In this document: in pieces, positions 1-9,038 of the stretch
Layout of the letters: each line of letters begins with the position of its first letter
Numbering within the stretch: the stretch's first letter is position 1
The notes under the pieces: model-generated
Databases searched by the model: none
What the model saw: only the letters and a program-made list of their open reading frames with translations
What the model was told of the DNA's origin: nothing
NCBI RefSeq assembly: GCF_900411395.1
Contig: NZ_OXCQ01000002.1
Coordinates: 1-64,000, forward strand
Length of the DNA stretch: 64,000 nt
Origin: Streptococcus sp. 596553
GTDB lineage: Bacteria > Bacillota > Bacilli > Lactobacillales > Streptococcaceae
Reading direction: 5' to 3'
Made by a program: the position numbers and the translations under genes

Positions 1-85
1 TGTTTATGTTTTGTCATAGTAGACCTCGTTTCTAACTCAAACGTCTCACACTTAATTCCACCATAAAAATCCGTTTTAGACTAAT

Positions 86-110
86 TTCCACTTTGGTCAG
101 GCAAGTGGAA
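86..110. promoter_or_regulatory. Inverted repeat between possible divergent genes
   Basis: TTCCACTT (86-93) and AAGTGGAA (103-110) form a perfect 8-bp inverted repeat around a 9-bp spacer. It lies upstream of the gene starting at 249. On the minus strand an ATG at 17-15 preceded by GAGG could be the first codon of a divergent gene running out of the window, so this may be a shared operator. No T-tract follows, so a terminator is unlikely. No regulator can be assigned. Confidence 0.3.
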
Positions 111-147
111 GTTACTTTGAGAAGTTACAAAAATAGTTTTTTTATTT

Positions 148-194
148 TAGTAAACGTTTCCCTTGTTTTCAAATTGCTAAAAAAGTGGTACAAT
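148..194 (+). promoter_or_regulatory. Extended -10 promoter with cre-like site
   Basis: TGGTACAAT (186-194) is an extended -10 box placed correctly for the gene at 249. Just upstream, 148-162 contains GTAAACGTTTCCC, which fits the catabolite-responsive element consensus with about two mismatches. A good -35 box is not obvious. Carbon-catabolite control by CcpA is therefore an inference. Confidence 0.4.
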
Positions 195-248
195 ATAGGA
201 TAGCTTACTATTATCTGAATCAACTGATTTGGAGAGAAAGGATTCATT

Positions 249-1442
249 TTGAAATCAATAGGCTTTATTGAAAAGCTGAAAGGGTTGTCTAGTAAAGAGC
301 TGATTTTATTGGGAATTATCCTGAGTATCTTTTTGCCCTTTTATCTTTTTGTAGTTGTATTCTGTTTATATATTATCAGTTTGATTTTTACAGGAGACAT
401 GAAAAGTATTCTTCAGAAAATGGGGGAGCATCCGATGCTGCTTCTTTTTCTTGGCTATAGTACTGTTATATCCATTCTTGCACAAAATTGGATGGGTCTT
501 GTGGCTTCAGTAGGAATGTTTCTGTTTGCTATTTTATTTTTGCACTATCAGTCGATTTTATCCCATAAATTCTTTCGCTTGATTTTGCAGCTCGTCTTGT
601 TTGGTAGCGTCTTGTCAGCTGCTTTTGCGAGTTTAGAACATTTCCAAATTGTGAAGAAATTTAACTATGCTTTTCTTTCCCCCAATATGCAGGTCTGGCA
701 TCAGAATCGTGCAGAAGTGACCTTCTTTAACCCTAATTATTATGGAATTATTTGTTGTTTCTGTATCATGATTGCCTTCTATTTGTTTACAACGACCAAG
801 TTGAATTGGTTGAAAGTATTCTGTGTGATTGCAGGCTTTGTGAATCTCTTTGGTTTGAACTTTACGCAAAATCGAACTGCCTTTCCTGCTATTATCGCTG
901 GAGCCATTATTTATCTCTTTACGACCATTAAAAACTGGAAGGCCTTTTGGCTTAGTATTGGGGTCTTCGCGATTGGTTTGAGTTTCCTCTTTTCCAGTGA
1001 TTTGGGAGTTCGGATGGGTACTTTAGACTCTTCTATGGAAGAACGCATTTCTATCTGGGATGCTGGGATGGCCTTGTTTAAGCAAAATCCTTTTTGGGGT
1101 GAAGGACCATTGACCTATATGCACTCTTATCCTCGGATACATGCTCCTTATCATGAACATGCCCACAGTCTTTATATTGATACGATTCTGAGTTACGGAA
1201 TTGTGGGGACCATTTTATTAGTTTTGTATTCTGTTGCTCCTGTTCGCTTGATGATGGATATGAGTCAGGAGTCGGGGAAACGTCCGATTATCGGTCTTTA
1301 TCTATCTTTCCTTACAGTGGTTGCTGTACACGGAATCTTTGACTTGGCCCTCTTCTGGATTCAGTCAGGTTTCATTTTCTTGTTAGTTATGTGCAGTATT
1401 CCATTGGAGCATCGAACTTTGGTATCGGACATGACAGATTAA
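249..1442 (+). CDS. O-antigen ligase / Wzy-type polymerase family membrane protein
   Basis: A 397-residue polytopic membrane protein with about ten hydrophobic segments. A longer loop around residues 255-310 holds the Wzy_C/O-antigen ligase features: an ERISIWDAG segment, then GEGPLTY and a His-rich EHAHSLYIDT motif. This family joins polymerised or lipid-linked glycans (Wzy polymerase, WaaL ligase) at the outer face of the membrane. The start is TTG, chosen because GGAGAGAAAGGA (232-243) sits six bases upstream. No glycosyltransferase or flippase genes flank it, so its substrate is unknown. It is monocistronic, ending in a terminator. Confidence 0.75.
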   Translation: MKSIGFIEKLKGLSSKELILLGIILSIFLPFYLFVVVFCLYIISLIFTGDMKSILQKMGEHPMLLLFLGYSTVISILAQNWMGLVASVGMFLFAILFLHYQSILSHKFFRLILQLVLFGSVLSAAFASLEHFQIVKKFNYAFLSPNMQVWHQNRAEVTFFNPNYYGIICCFCIMIAFYLFTTTKLNWLKVFCVIAGFVNLFGLNFTQNRTAFPAIIAGAIIYLFTTIKNWKAFWLSIGVFAIGLSFLFSSDLGVRMGTLDSSMEERISIWDAGMALFKQNPFWGEGPLTYMHSYPRIHAPYHEHAHSLYIDTILSYGIVGTILLVLYSVAPVRLMMDMSQESGKRPIIGLYLSFLTVVAVHGIFDLALFWIQSGFIFLLVMCSIPLEHRTLVSDMTD

Positions 1443-1460
1443 GTTTTATAAGATTAAAAT

Positions 1461-1487
1461 TCTTCTACCTTGGGTAGGAGATTTTTT
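1461..1487 (+). terminator. Rho-independent terminator
   Basis: TCTTCTACC pairs with GGTAGGAGA around a short TTG loop (one T-G wobble), followed immediately by ATTTTTT. It closes the gene ending at 1442. Confidence 0.75.
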
Positions 1488-1488
1488 A

Positions 1489-1860
1489 TGCGATGGGCAT
1501 GTTGTGCATCTGAGGTGTAAGTCCTCTGTAGGGATCCACTATCGGTGAATACAATAGCTCTCCCCAAGCCTGACTATCGTGAGGTAGTGGATTAAAATGG
1601 TCTGGGGATAGATCGTTTTAAGTCTGACGCAGGAAATAAGAATTGTCAGAGGAAGGGATAGCGAAATCGTGGCACTACTAACAGGAACGTGATAGCAAGG
1701 CGTATATAGTGGATAAGGTAGCGAGAAATTTTAAAGTATAAAAGATAGTCTTAATCTATATGTGTAAATCACGAAAGTAATTGAATTCGGAATAAGGTTG
1801 GTGTGAAAAAGATATAGTAAACGGAATCTTGAATACTAGAATGATACTTCTACAATATTG
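1489..1860 (+). mobile_element. Degenerate group II intron-like 5' RNA remnant (no maturase)
   Basis: This 370-base stretch has no open reading frame but carries the flavour of the first domain of bacterial group II introns: a GAGGTGTAAGTCCTC hairpin (about 1511-1525), purine-rich GGGATAGCGAAATCG, and AACGTGATAGCAAGGCG. A reverse transcriptase gene and domains V/VI are not visible, so it would be a 5' fragment. The identification rests on visual resemblance only. An alternative is an unrelated structured intergenic RNA. Confidence 0.4.
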
Positions 1861-2001
1861 TTATAATTTAATTTGAATTCCAAAATCACATTGTTCAGTC
1901 TGTATTTCGTTTTACTATAGGTCTTCCTAAACTCCAAAGTTTCTGCGTCAAATTTCCTATTTTCGCTGTAGCCTTTGATACTTCGAACGACAATTTGAAT
2001 C
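1843..2001 (-). pseudogene. Possible coding relic on the minus strand
   Basis: Read on the minus strand from an ATG at 2001-1999, an uninterrupted 55-codon frame ends at about 1834 and has protein-like composition (VVRSIKGYSENRKFDAETL). There is no ribosome binding site, and the frame lies beside the intron-like remnant. I do not recognise the product. It could be the tail of a lost gene or insertion sequence, or a chance frame. Confidence 0.25.
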
Positions 2002-2060
2002 ATATATTCAGAAAAAATGAAAAATTTGTGTTAATAAGCCTAAATATTCTGAAAATTCGT

Positions 2061-2089
2061 TTGATTTTTAATGGATAATGTGATATAAT
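2061..2089 (+). promoter_or_regulatory. ami operon promoter
   Basis: TTGATT (2061-2066), a 17-bp spacer and TATAAT (2084-2089), with TGA before the -10 box making it extended. The RBS AGAGGAG (2117-2123) lies before the amiA ATG at 2130. The long 5' region upstream (1443-2060) holds only the intron-like and relic sequences noted separately. Confidence 0.8.
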
Positions 2090-2129
2090 GGTTGTCAATC
2101 TATAATTCACATAAACAGAGGAGTAGAAA

Positions 2130-4109
2130 ATGAAAAAAAGTCGTGTATTTGCTACGGCAGGTCTTGTTTTATTAGCAGCAGGTGTACTTGCAGCATGCAG
2201 TTCTTCAAAATCATCTGATTCATCAGCGCCAAAAGCTTACGGTTATGTTTATACAGCAGATCCAGAAACATTGGACTACTTAGTTTCAGGTAAACAAAGT
2301 ACAAAGGTAGTAACTTCAAATGGTATTGATGGTTTATTTTCTAATGATAAGTATGGAAATCTTATTCCTGCAGTTGCAGAAAATTGGGAAGTGTCAAAAG
2401 ATGGCTTAACCTACACTTATAAGATTCGTAAGGGTGTAAAATGGTTTACATCAGATGGTGAAGAATACGCTGAAGTGACTGCTAAAGACTTCGTAAATGG
2501 ATTGAAGCACGCTGCAGATAAAAAATCACAGGCCATTTACCTAGCTGAAAATTCTGTTAAAGGTTTGGCGGATTACCTATCAGGGACTTCAACAGACTTT
2601 TCAACAGTTGGTGTTAAAGCGGTTGATGATTATACACTTCAATATACTTTGAACCAGTCAGAACCATATTGGAATTCTAAAATGGTTTATTCAATTTTCT
2701 GGCCTTTAAACGAAGAATTTGAAAAATCAAAGGGAAGCGATTTCGCTAAACCGACAGATCCAACATCTTTGCTCTACAATGGACCATTCTTGCTCAAAGC
2801 TTTGACTGCAAAATCTTCTGTGGAATTTGTAAAAAATGAGCAATATTGGGACAAAGAAAATGTTCATATAGACACTGTTACCCTAGCATACTATGATGGT
2901 TCTGACCAGGAATCGCTGGAACGTAACTTTACAAATGGAGCTTATAGTAAAGCTCGCCTTTTTCCTACTAGTTCTAACTATGCTAAAGTTGAAGAAGACT
3001 ACAAAGATAATATCTATTATACCCAACCAGAAGCTGGAATTGCAGGTTTGGGTGTGAATATTGATCGTCAAAGTTACACTTATACTTCTAAGTCAACCGA
3101 TTTAGAAAAAAACTCTACTAAAAAGGCATTACTTAATAAAGATTTTCGTCAAGCGTTGAACTTTGCCTTTGATCGTTCGTCATACTCTGCTCAAATAAAT
3201 GGTAAAGACGGAGCTACTTTAGCAGTTCGGAATTTATTCGTGAAACCAGATTTTGTTTCAGCTGGAGAGAAGACTTTTGGTGATTTAGTTGCTGCTCAAC
3301 TTCCTGCCTACGGAGATGAGTGGAAAGGTGTGAATTTAGCTGATGGTCAGGATGGTTTATTTAATGTTGACAAAGCTAAAACAGAATTTGCCAAAGCTAA
3401 GAAAGCTTTAGAAGCAGAGGGTGTACAATTTCCTATTCATCTGGATATCCCAGTAGACCAAACAGCCAAAAATTTTGTTGCACGTATTCAATCCTTTAAA
3501 CAATCTATAGAGACGGTTCTTGGTGCTGAAAATGTCGTAATTGATATTCAACAAATGACAACTGACGAGTTGCATAATGTTACTTATTATGCTGCAAATG
3601 CTGCTGCAGAAGATTGGGATTTATCTGGAGCAGTTGGATGGAATCCAGACTTTGAAGATCCATCTACTTATCTTGATATTTTGAAATCAACCAGTGGTGA
3701 AACGACAAAATCTTACTTAGGGTTTGATAATCCAAATAGTTCTGCAGTAGTTCAAGTTGGTTTGAAAGAATACGATAAATTAGTTGATGAAGCCGCTAAA
3801 GAGACAAGTAATTTGAATGTACGCTATGAAAAATATGCTGCAGCTCAAGCATGGTTGACAGATAGTTCCCTCTTCATTCCTGCTATGGCTTCTACTGGAG
3901 CAGCACCAGTAATTTCACGAATTGTTCCGTTTACAAATGTGTTTGCACAATCTGGGGATAAAGGTTCGGAACTATACTTTAAATATATTCAATTACAAGA
4001 TAAGGTTGTAACAAAAGAAGAGTATGAAAAAGCTCGTGAAAAATGGTTGAAAGAAAAAGCTGAATCAAATGAGAAAGCTCAAAAAGAATTGGCAAGTCAT
4101 GTGAAGTAA
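2130..4109 (+). CDS. amiA: Oligopeptide-binding lipoprotein AmiA
   Basis: A 659-residue substrate-binding lipoprotein of the oligopeptide importer (SBP family 5). Residues 1-22 form a lipoprotein signal with lipobox LAAC and Cys23 as the lipidated residue, followed by a Ser-rich linker. The family signature WEVSKDGLTYTYKIRKGVKW is present near residue 88. The length equals pneumococcal AmiA. It binds 2-7 residue peptides outside the cell and hands them to AmiC/AmiD. In mitis-group streptococci this importer also takes up signalling peptides. It heads amiACDEF and is separated from amiC by a hairpin that may keep AmiA expression above that of the permease. Confidence 0.96.
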   Translation: MKKSRVFATAGLVLLAAGVLAACSSSKSSDSSAPKAYGYVYTADPETLDYLVSGKQSTKVVTSNGIDGLFSNDKYGNLIPAVAENWEVSKDGLTYTYKIRKGVKWFTSDGEEYAEVTAKDFVNGLKHAADKKSQAIYLAENSVKGLADYLSGTSTDFSTVGVKAVDDYTLQYTLNQSEPYWNSKMVYSIFWPLNEEFEKSKGSDFAKPTDPTSLLYNGPFLLKALTAKSSVEFVKNEQYWDKENVHIDTVTLAYYDGSDQESLERNFTNGAYSKARLFPTSSNYAKVEEDYKDNIYYTQPEAGIAGLGVNIDRQSYTYTSKSTDLEKNSTKKALLNKDFRQALNFAFDRSSYSAQINGKDGATLAVRNLFVKPDFVSAGEKTFGDLVAAQLPAYGDEWKGVNLADGQDGLFNVDKAKTEFAKAKKALEAEGVQFPIHLDIPVDQTAKNFVARIQSFKQSIETVLGAENVVIDIQQMTTDELHNVTYYAANAAAEDWDLSGAVGWNPDFEDPSTYLDILKSTSGETTKSYLGFDNPNSSAVVQVGLKEYDKLVDEAAKETSNLNVRYEKYAAAQAWLTDSSLFIPAMASTGAAPVISRIVPFTNVFAQSGDKGSELYFKYIQLQDKVVTKEEYEKAREKWLKEKAESNEKAQKELASHVK

Positions 4110-4121
4110 ATAATTTCTAAT

Positions 4122-4163
4122 AGAACTTTCTCTCCATGAGGAGAAGGTTCTTTTGGGATTTTT
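4122..4163 (+). terminator. Intercistronic hairpin with T-rich tail between amiA and amiC
   Basis: AGAACTTTCTCTCC pairs imperfectly with GGAGAAGGTTCT around ATGA and is followed by TTTTGGGATTTTT. The tail is interrupted by GGGA, so it should act as a partial terminator or a 3' stabiliser, giving more amiA than amiCDEF message. The partial role is an inference. Confidence 0.6.
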
Positions 4164-4175
4164 AAAGGAAATAAT

Positions 4176-5672
4176 ATGAAAAAATATATTTTTATGCGTG
4201 TTTTGCGGTCATTGGTTTCGATTTTCTTAGTAACGACTTTGACCTACACGATTATCTATACCTTGGTTCCTCGAAAATTGATTTTCAAGCAGGATCCTAA
4301 CTATAATAAAATTGCGACAACGGCTGATAAACGTGATAACTATGAAAATACTGTGTTTGAGCGTATGGGCTACATTGAGTATTACGATACTAAAGAGTTG
4401 CAAGAAAAGGCAAGTAGCATGGATTCTTCTGTAACAGTAGAGGCAAATGCGACCAATAAAGCTATTTATGAAAAGTACATCAATCAATTAGGTCATGGTT
4501 GGACTTTGGGAGAATTTACTGAAAGTGGTCAATTTTATGCTACTCGTGAAATTCCAATTTTTGAACGTGTTTTTCACTTCTATGCTAACTTGATTGACAT
4601 TGACCATACAAATAAAATTCAAGACCCTGAAAACCCAGACTTGAAACGCTATCTTCGTTTTGAAAATGATCCAGCTATCGGATGGTCATTGGTCGGTTCG
4701 GGTACTAAACATAAATATCTCTTGTACTTCAACAGTCAGTTCCCATTTGTGCATCAAAATTTTGTGAATATCAATTTAGGTGACTCTTATCCAACCTATG
4801 CTAATACACCAGTTCTTCAGGTTATTACTCAAGGTCAAGGACAAACCAAAACTGCCCAAGTTCAGTTCCCAACAGGTAAGAAAACGTCTTCTGTGAATAT
4901 TTACTCAAGAACCTACAAGTCACCTAGTCAGGCTGACTCTCGTGAAGTAGCTAGCTATGGGAAAGATGATCCTTACACAGCGACTGAAAGTAATTACCAA
5001 TATCCATCTATGATTGTCAGCTCTGCTATTGCTGGTTTGATTGGTTTGGTGATTTCTTATGCGATTGCCGTGCCACTTGGTTCAGCCATGGCTCGTTTCA
5101 AGAACACTTGGATCGATAGCTTCTCAACAGGGGCTTTGACCTTCTTGATGGCACTTCCAACAATCGCCCTTGTTTATATTGTTCGATTGCTTGGTTCCTC
5201 AATTGGTTTACCAGATTCATTCCCTATCTTGGGAGCTGGAGATTGGCGTTCTTACGTTTTACCAGCAGTAATCCTTGGTTTGTTGGGTGCTCCTGGTACA
5301 GCCATTTGGATTCGTCGTTACATGATTGACTTGCAATCTCAAGACTTTGTTCGTTTTGCTCGTGCAAAAGGTTTGTCTGAAAAAGAAATTTCAAACAAAC
5401 ACATCTTTAAAAATGCCATGGTTCCGCTGGTTTCAGGAATTCCTGGTGCCGTTATTGGGGTTATCGGTGGTGCAACCCTTACTGAAACAGTCTTCGCCTT
5501 CCCAGGTATGGGTAAAATGTTGATTGACTCTGTAAAAGCATCTAATAACTCCATGGTCGTTGGTCTTGTCTTCATCTTTACATGTATTTCTATCTTCTCC
5601 CTTCTTTTAGGAGATATTTGGATGACCATTATTGATCCACGTATTAAATTGACTGAGAAAGGAGGCAAATAA
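4176..5672 (+). CDS. amiC: Oligopeptide ABC transporter permease AmiC
   Basis: A 498-residue permease (binding-protein-dependent transport family). An N-terminal hydrophobic segment (residues 8-32) is followed by an unusually long extracytoplasmic region (about residues 35-275), then four to five membrane helices. The EAA-like cytoplasmic loop [11 protein letters not shown] (near residue 397) contacts the ATPases. The long external loop is typical of streptococcal AmiC and makes it longer than OppB. AAAGGA precedes the ATG. Its TAA overlaps the amiD ATG, so the two permease genes are translationally coupled. Confidence 0.95.
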   Translation: MKKYIFMRVLRSLVSIFLVTTLTYTIIYTLVPRKLIFKQDPNYNKIATTADKRDNYENTVFERMGYIEYYDTKELQEKASSMDSSVTVEANATNKAIYEKYINQLGHGWTLGEFTESGQFYATREIPIFERVFHFYANLIDIDHTNKIQDPENPDLKRYLRFENDPAIGWSLVGSGTKHKYLLYFNSQFPFVHQNFVNINLGDSYPTYANTPVLQVITQGQGQTKTAQVQFPTGKKTSSVNIYSRTYKSPSQADSREVASYGKDDPYTATESNYQYPSMIVSSAIAGLIGLVISYAIAVPLGSAMARFKNTWIDSFSTGALTFLMALPTIALVYIVRLLGSSIGLPDSFPILGAGDWRSYVLPAVILGLLGAPGTAIWIRRYMIDLQSQDFVRFARAKGLSEKEISNKHIFKNAMVPLVSGIPGAVIGVIGGATLTETVFAFPGMGKMLIDSVKASNNSMVVGLVFIFTCISIFSLLLGDIWMTIIDPRIKLTEKGGK

Positions 5673-6598
5673 TGTCTACAATCGATAAAGAAAAATTTCA
5701 GTTTGTAAAACGTGACGATTTTGCCTCTGAAACTATTGATGCGCCAGCATATTCTTACTGGAAGTCAGTGTTTAGACAATTTATGAAGAAAAAATCAACT
5801 GTAGTTATGTTGGGAATATTGGTAGCTATCATTTTGATGAGTTTCATCTACCCAATGTTTTCTAAGTTTGATTTCAATGATGTCAGCAAGGTAAACGACT
5901 TTAGCGCTCGTTATATCAAGCCGAATGCTGAGCATTGGTTCGGTACAGACAGTAACGGTAAATCTCTTTTTGACGGTGTCTGGTTCGGAGCTCGTAACTC
6001 TATCCTCATTTCTGTGATTGCGACAGTGATTAACTTGGTTATCGGTGTTTTTGTCGGTGGTATTTGGGGAATTTCAAAATCAGTAGACCGTGTGATGATG
6101 GAAGTTTATAACGTCATCTCAAACATCCCATCTCTTTTGATTGTTATTGTCTTGACTTACTCAATCGGAGCTGGATTCTGGAATCTGATTTTTGCCATGA
6201 GTGTGACGACATGGATTGGAATTGCCTTCATGATCCGTGTGCAAATCTTGCGTTACCGTGATTTGGAATACAACTTGGCGTCACGTACTTTGGGAACACC
6301 AACCTTGAAGATTGTTGCTAAAAACATCATGCCTCAATTGGTATCTGTTATTGTGACAACCATGACTCAAATGCTTCCAAGCTTTATCTCATACGAAGCC
6401 TTCTTGTCTTTCTTCGGTCTTGGATTACCAATTACAGTGCCAAGTTTGGGTCGTTTGATTTCAGATTATTCACAAAACGTAACAACTAATGCTTACTTGT
6501 TCTGGATTCCATTGACAACCCTTGTCTTGGTATCCTTGTCCCTTTTCGTAGTTGGTCAAAACTTAGCGGATGCTAGTGATCCACGTACACATAGATAG
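5672..6598 (+). CDS. amiD: Oligopeptide ABC transporter permease AmiD
   Basis: A 308-residue permease, the partner of AmiC. It has a soluble N-terminus (about 45 residues), then six hydrophobic segments, with the EAA-loop equivalent [13 protein letters not shown] near residue 200. The OppC-type motif [15 protein letters not shown] (residues about 89-103) marks the OppC/DppC side of the pair. The start codon overlaps the amiC stop (TAATG), with GGAGGC just upstream. It forms the membrane channel with AmiC and is powered by AmiE and AmiF. Confidence 0.95.
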   Translation: MSTIDKEKFQFVKRDDFASETIDAPAYSYWKSVFRQFMKKKSTVVMLGILVAIILMSFIYPMFSKFDFNDVSKVNDFSARYIKPNAEHWFGTDSNGKSLFDGVWFGARNSILISVIATVINLVIGVFVGGIWGISKSVDRVMMEVYNVISNIPSLLIVIVLTYSIGAGFWNLIFAMSVTTWIGIAFMIRVQILRYRDLEYNLASRTLGTPTLKIVAKNIMPQLVSVIVTTMTQMLPSFISYEAFLSFFGLGLPITVPSLGRLISDYSQNVTTNAYLFWIPLTTLVLVSLSLFVVGQNLADASDPRTHR

Positions 6599-6606
6599 GA
6601 GTAGAA

Positions 6607-7674
6607 ATGACAAAAGAAAAAAATGTAATTTTGACTGCTCGCGATATTGTCGTGGAATTTGACGTTCGTGACAAAGTATTGACAGCCATTCGCGGCGTTT
6701 CCCTTGAACTAGTTGAAGGAGAAGTATTAGCCTTGGTAGGTGAGTCAGGATCAGGGAAATCTGTTTTGACAAAGACTTTCACAGGTATGCTTGAAGAAAA
6801 TGGTCGCATTGCCCAAGGTAGTATTGACTACCGTGGTCAGGATTTGACAGCCTTGTCTTCTCACAAAGATTGGGAACAAATTCGTGGGGCTAAGATTGCG
6901 ACTATCTTCCAGGATCCAATGACTAGTTTGGACCCCATTAAAACAATTGGTAGTCAGATTACAGAAGTTATTGTAAAACACCAAGGAAAGACAGCTAAAG
7001 AAGCGAAAGAATTGGCCATTGACTACATGAATAAGGTTGGGATTCCAGATGCAGATAGACGTTTTGATGAATACCCATTCCAATATTCTGGAGGAATGCG
7101 TCAACGTATCGTTATTGCGATTGCCCTTGCTTGCCGACCTGATGTCTTAATCTGTGATGAGCCAACGACTGCCTTGGATGTAACTATTCAAGCTCAGATT
7201 ATTGATTTGCTAAAATCTTTACAAAACGAGTACCATTTCACAACAATCTTTATTACCCACGACCTTGGTGTGGTGGCAAGTATTGCGGATAAGGTAGCGG
7301 TTATGTATGCAGGAGAAATCGTTGAGTATGGAACTGTTGAAGAAGTCTTCTATGACCCTCGCCATCCATATACATGGAGTCTCTTGTCTAGCTTGCCTCA
7401 GCTTGCTGATGATAAAGGGGATCTTTACTCAATCCCAGGAACACCTCCGTCACTTTATACTGACCTGAAAGGGGATGCCTTTGCCTTGCGCTCTGACTAT
7501 GCAATGCAGATTGACTTCGAACAAAAAGCTCCTCAATTCTCAGTATCAGAGACGCATTGGGCTAAAACTTGGCTTCTTCATGAGGATGCTCCAAAAGTAG
7601 AAAAACCAGCTGTGATTGCAAATCTCCACGATAAGATTCGTGATAAAATGGGATTTGCCCATCTGGCAGACTAG
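6607..7674 (+). CDS. amiE: Oligopeptide ABC transporter ATPase AmiE
   Basis: A 355-residue ATPase of the OppD type. Walker A is GESGSGKS (residues 45-52), the ABC signature is YSGGMRQR, Walker B is [12 protein letters not shown], and the switch histidine is in ITHDLG. The C-terminal oligopeptide-transporter extension ([12 protein letters not shown]) is present. It lies eight bases after amiD with its own GGAG site. It works as a heterodimer with AmiF on the inner face of the membrane. Confidence 0.95.
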   Translation: MTKEKNVILTARDIVVEFDVRDKVLTAIRGVSLELVEGEVLALVGESGSGKSVLTKTFTGMLEENGRIAQGSIDYRGQDLTALSSHKDWEQIRGAKIATIFQDPMTSLDPIKTIGSQITEVIVKHQGKTAKEAKELAIDYMNKVGIPDADRRFDEYPFQYSGGMRQRIVIAIALACRPDVLICDEPTTALDVTIQAQIIDLLKSLQNEYHFTTIFITHDLGVVASIADKVAVMYAGEIVEYGTVEEVFYDPRHPYTWSLLSSLPQLADDKGDLYSIPGTPPSLYTDLKGDAFALRSDYAMQIDFEQKAPQFSVSETHWAKTWLLHEDAPKVEKPAVIANLHDKIRDKMGFAHLAD

Positions 7675-7684
7675 GAGGAAGGAA

Positions 7685-8611
7685 ATGTCTGAAAAATTAG
7701 TAGAAATCAAAGATTTAGAAATTTCCTTCGGTGAAGGAAGTAAGAAGTTTGTCGCGGTTAAAAATGCCAACTTCTTTATCAACAAGGGAGAAACGTTCTC
7801 GCTTGTTGGTGAGTCAGGTAGTGGGAAAACAACTATTGGTCGTGCCATCATTGGTCTAAATGATACAAGTAATGGTGATATCATTTTTGATGGTCAAAAG
7901 ATTAATGGTAAGAAATCGCGTGAACAAGCTGCGGAATTGATTCGTCGTATCCAGATGATTTTCCAAGACCCTGCAGCAAGTTTGAATGAACGTGCCACTG
8001 TTGATTATATTATTTCTGAAGGTCTTTACAATCATCATCTGTTCAAAGATGAGGAAGAACGTAAAGAGAAGGTTAAAAGTATTATCCGTGAAGTGGGGCT
8101 TCTTGCTGAGCACTTGACTCGTTACCCTCATGAATTCTCAGGTGGTCAACGTCAACGTATCGGTATTGCCCGTGCCTTGGTCATGCAACCAGACTTTGTT
8201 ATTGCGGATGAGCCCATTTCAGCTTTGGACGTTTCTGTACGTGCCCAAGTCTTGAACTTGCTTAAAAAATTCCAAAAAGAACTTGGCTTGACCTATCTCT
8301 TTATCGCCCATGACTTGTCGGTTGTTCGTTTTATTTCAGATCGTATCGCAGTTATTTACAAGGGTGTTATTGTAGAGGTTGCAGAAACAGAAGAATTGTT
8401 TAACAATCCAATTCACCCATATACTCAAGCCTTACTTTCAGCGGTACCAATCCCAGATCCAATCTTGGAACGTAAGAAGGTCTTGAAGGTTTACGATCCA
8501 AGTCAGCACGACTATGAGACTGATAAGCCATCTATGGTAGAAATCCGTCCAGGTCACTATGTTTGGGCTAACCAAGCCGAATTGGCGCGTTACCAACAAG
8601 GGTTAAACTAA
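7685..8611 (+). CDS. amiF: Oligopeptide ABC transporter ATPase AmiF
   Basis: A 308-residue OppF-type ATPase. Walker A is GESGSGKTT (residues 43-51), the signature FSGGQRQR, Walker [13 protein letters not shown], the switch His in IAHDLS, and the C-terminal motif [12 protein letters not shown]. The frame is open 23 codons further upstream (to 7616), but the start at 7685 is chosen because AGGAGGAAGG (7671-7682) precedes it and the protein then begins [10 protein letters not shown] as in the family. It is the last gene of the operon, followed by a strong terminator. Confidence 0.95.
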   Translation: MSEKLVEIKDLEISFGEGSKKFVAVKNANFFINKGETFSLVGESGSGKTTIGRAIIGLNDTSNGDIIFDGQKINGKKSREQAAELIRRIQMIFQDPAASLNERATVDYIISEGLYNHHLFKDEEERKEKVKSIIREVGLLAEHLTRYPHEFSGGQRQRIGIARALVMQPDFVIADEPISALDVSVRAQVLNLLKKFQKELGLTYLFIAHDLSVVRFISDRIAVIYKGVIVEVAETEELFNNPIHPYTQALLSAVPIPDPILERKKVLKVYDPSQHDYETDKPSMVEIRPGHYVWANQAELARYQQGLN

Positions 8612-8615
8612 TAAT

Positions 8616-8665
8616 GGTTTTATAATTTCCATGTCAATTTTTATGGAAATTATAAACCTTTTTTT
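8616..8665 (+). terminator. Terminator of the ami operon
   Basis: GGTTTTATAATTTCCAT pairs with ATGGAAATTATAAACC over about 16 bp around an AT-rich loop and runs into TTTTTTT (8659-8665). A long, nearly perfect stem with a full T-tract. Confidence 0.9.
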
Positions 8666-8741
8666 GTTGGACTGATTTGAAAAAACTTTGAAAGCGGCTT
8701 GAAAGAATTTTCGAAAAATTTTAAAAAATTCTGAAATATTC

Positions 8742-8770
8742 TTGACAGGTGATGAAAAAGGTGGTAAGAT
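8742..8770 (+). promoter_or_regulatory. Strong promoter of the attenuator-controlled importer
   Basis: TTGACA (8742-8747), exactly 17 bp, then TAAGAT (8765-8770). Transcription would begin near 8777, about 25 bases before the leader peptide ATG and about 390 bases before the first transporter gene. Confidence 0.8.
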
Positions 8771-8802
8771 AGGAAACATCAAAAAAGAAAGCAGAAAAAG
8801 AA

Positions 8803-8862
8803 ATGAATAAAAGACAAGCTGTAACAATGAATCAAAACTTTTACTTTAGCTACTTTAGATAG
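8803..8862 (+). CDS. Phe/Tyr-rich leader peptide (candidate attenuator)
   Basis: A 19-codon frame, ATG (8803) to TAG (8860-8862), encoding MNKRQAVTMNQNFYFSYFR. Five of the six residues F-Y-F-S-Y-F are Phe or Tyr (codons TTT, TAC, TTT, AGC, TAC, TTT). The upstream region is A/G-rich (AGAAAGCAG) but has no classic GGAGG, so translation is likely weak; an internal ATG at 8827 is an alternative start. Its position just after a strong promoter and before mutually exclusive hairpins and two terminators is the classical layout of ribosome-mediated attenuation, where stalling at Phe/Tyr codons would change folding of the downstream RNA. The role is inferred; the peptide itself need have no function. 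Confidence 0.6.
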   Translation: MNKRQAVTMNQNFYFSYFR

Positions 8863-8969
8863 TGTTTGTAGACATGTCACCATGGATGCAAACAGTTCAA
8901 GCAATTTGTTTGTATCTATGTGGCTAAGATTTTTGATTGTGGTCCATATAGATGAATATCTAAATGGAC
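8863..8969 (+). promoter_or_regulatory. Chain of mutually exclusive RNA hairpins in the leader
   Basis: Segment 1 TGTTTG (8863-8868), which begins right after the leader stop codon, can pair with segment 2 CAAACA (8889-8894). Segment 2 can instead pair with segment 3 TGTTTG (8907-8912). Next, ATCTATGTGG (8914-8923) can pair with CCATATAGAT (8944-8953), which itself also pairs with ATCTAAATGG (8958-8967) in the hairpin 8942-8969. The chain alternates like a folding relay leading to the terminator that starts at 8969. Pairings were read by eye; energies were not computed. Confidence 0.55.
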
Positions 8970-8998
8970 TAGCAAAGTTATAACTTGTTAGATTTTTT
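8969..8998 (+). terminator. Attenuator terminator 1
   Basis: CTAGCAA pairs with TTGTTAG (one G-T pair) around the AT-rich centre of 8969-8991, followed by ATTTTTT. Its first base is shared with the preceding hairpin (8942-8969), so the two structures abut directly. Confidence 0.6.
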
Positions 8999-9005
8999 CA
9001 AGCAT

Positions 9006-9034
9006 CCGTTTAGGTATTATCTAGGCGGTTTTTT
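9006..9034 (+). terminator. Attenuator terminator 2
   Basis: CCGTTTAG (9006-9013) pairs with CTAGGCGG (9021-9028) around GTATTAT and is followed by TTTTTT. It lies between the leader and the BOX repeat in front of the transporter genes, so transcripts must pass both terminators. Confidence 0.7.
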
Positions 9035-9038
9035 GTTT

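Noticed and set aside
633-869. Open frame of 78 codons on the minus strand
   Set aside because: It lies wholly inside the membrane polymerase-like gene, has no ribosome binding site and no family features; it is a shadow frame.
5339-5668. Open frame of 109 codons opposite amiC
   Set aside because: It is the reverse of conserved AmiC coding sequence and begins and ends inside it.
7616-7684. Upstream start for amiF
   Set aside because: The extension lies inside amiE, lacks a ribosome binding site and is not like the family N-terminus.
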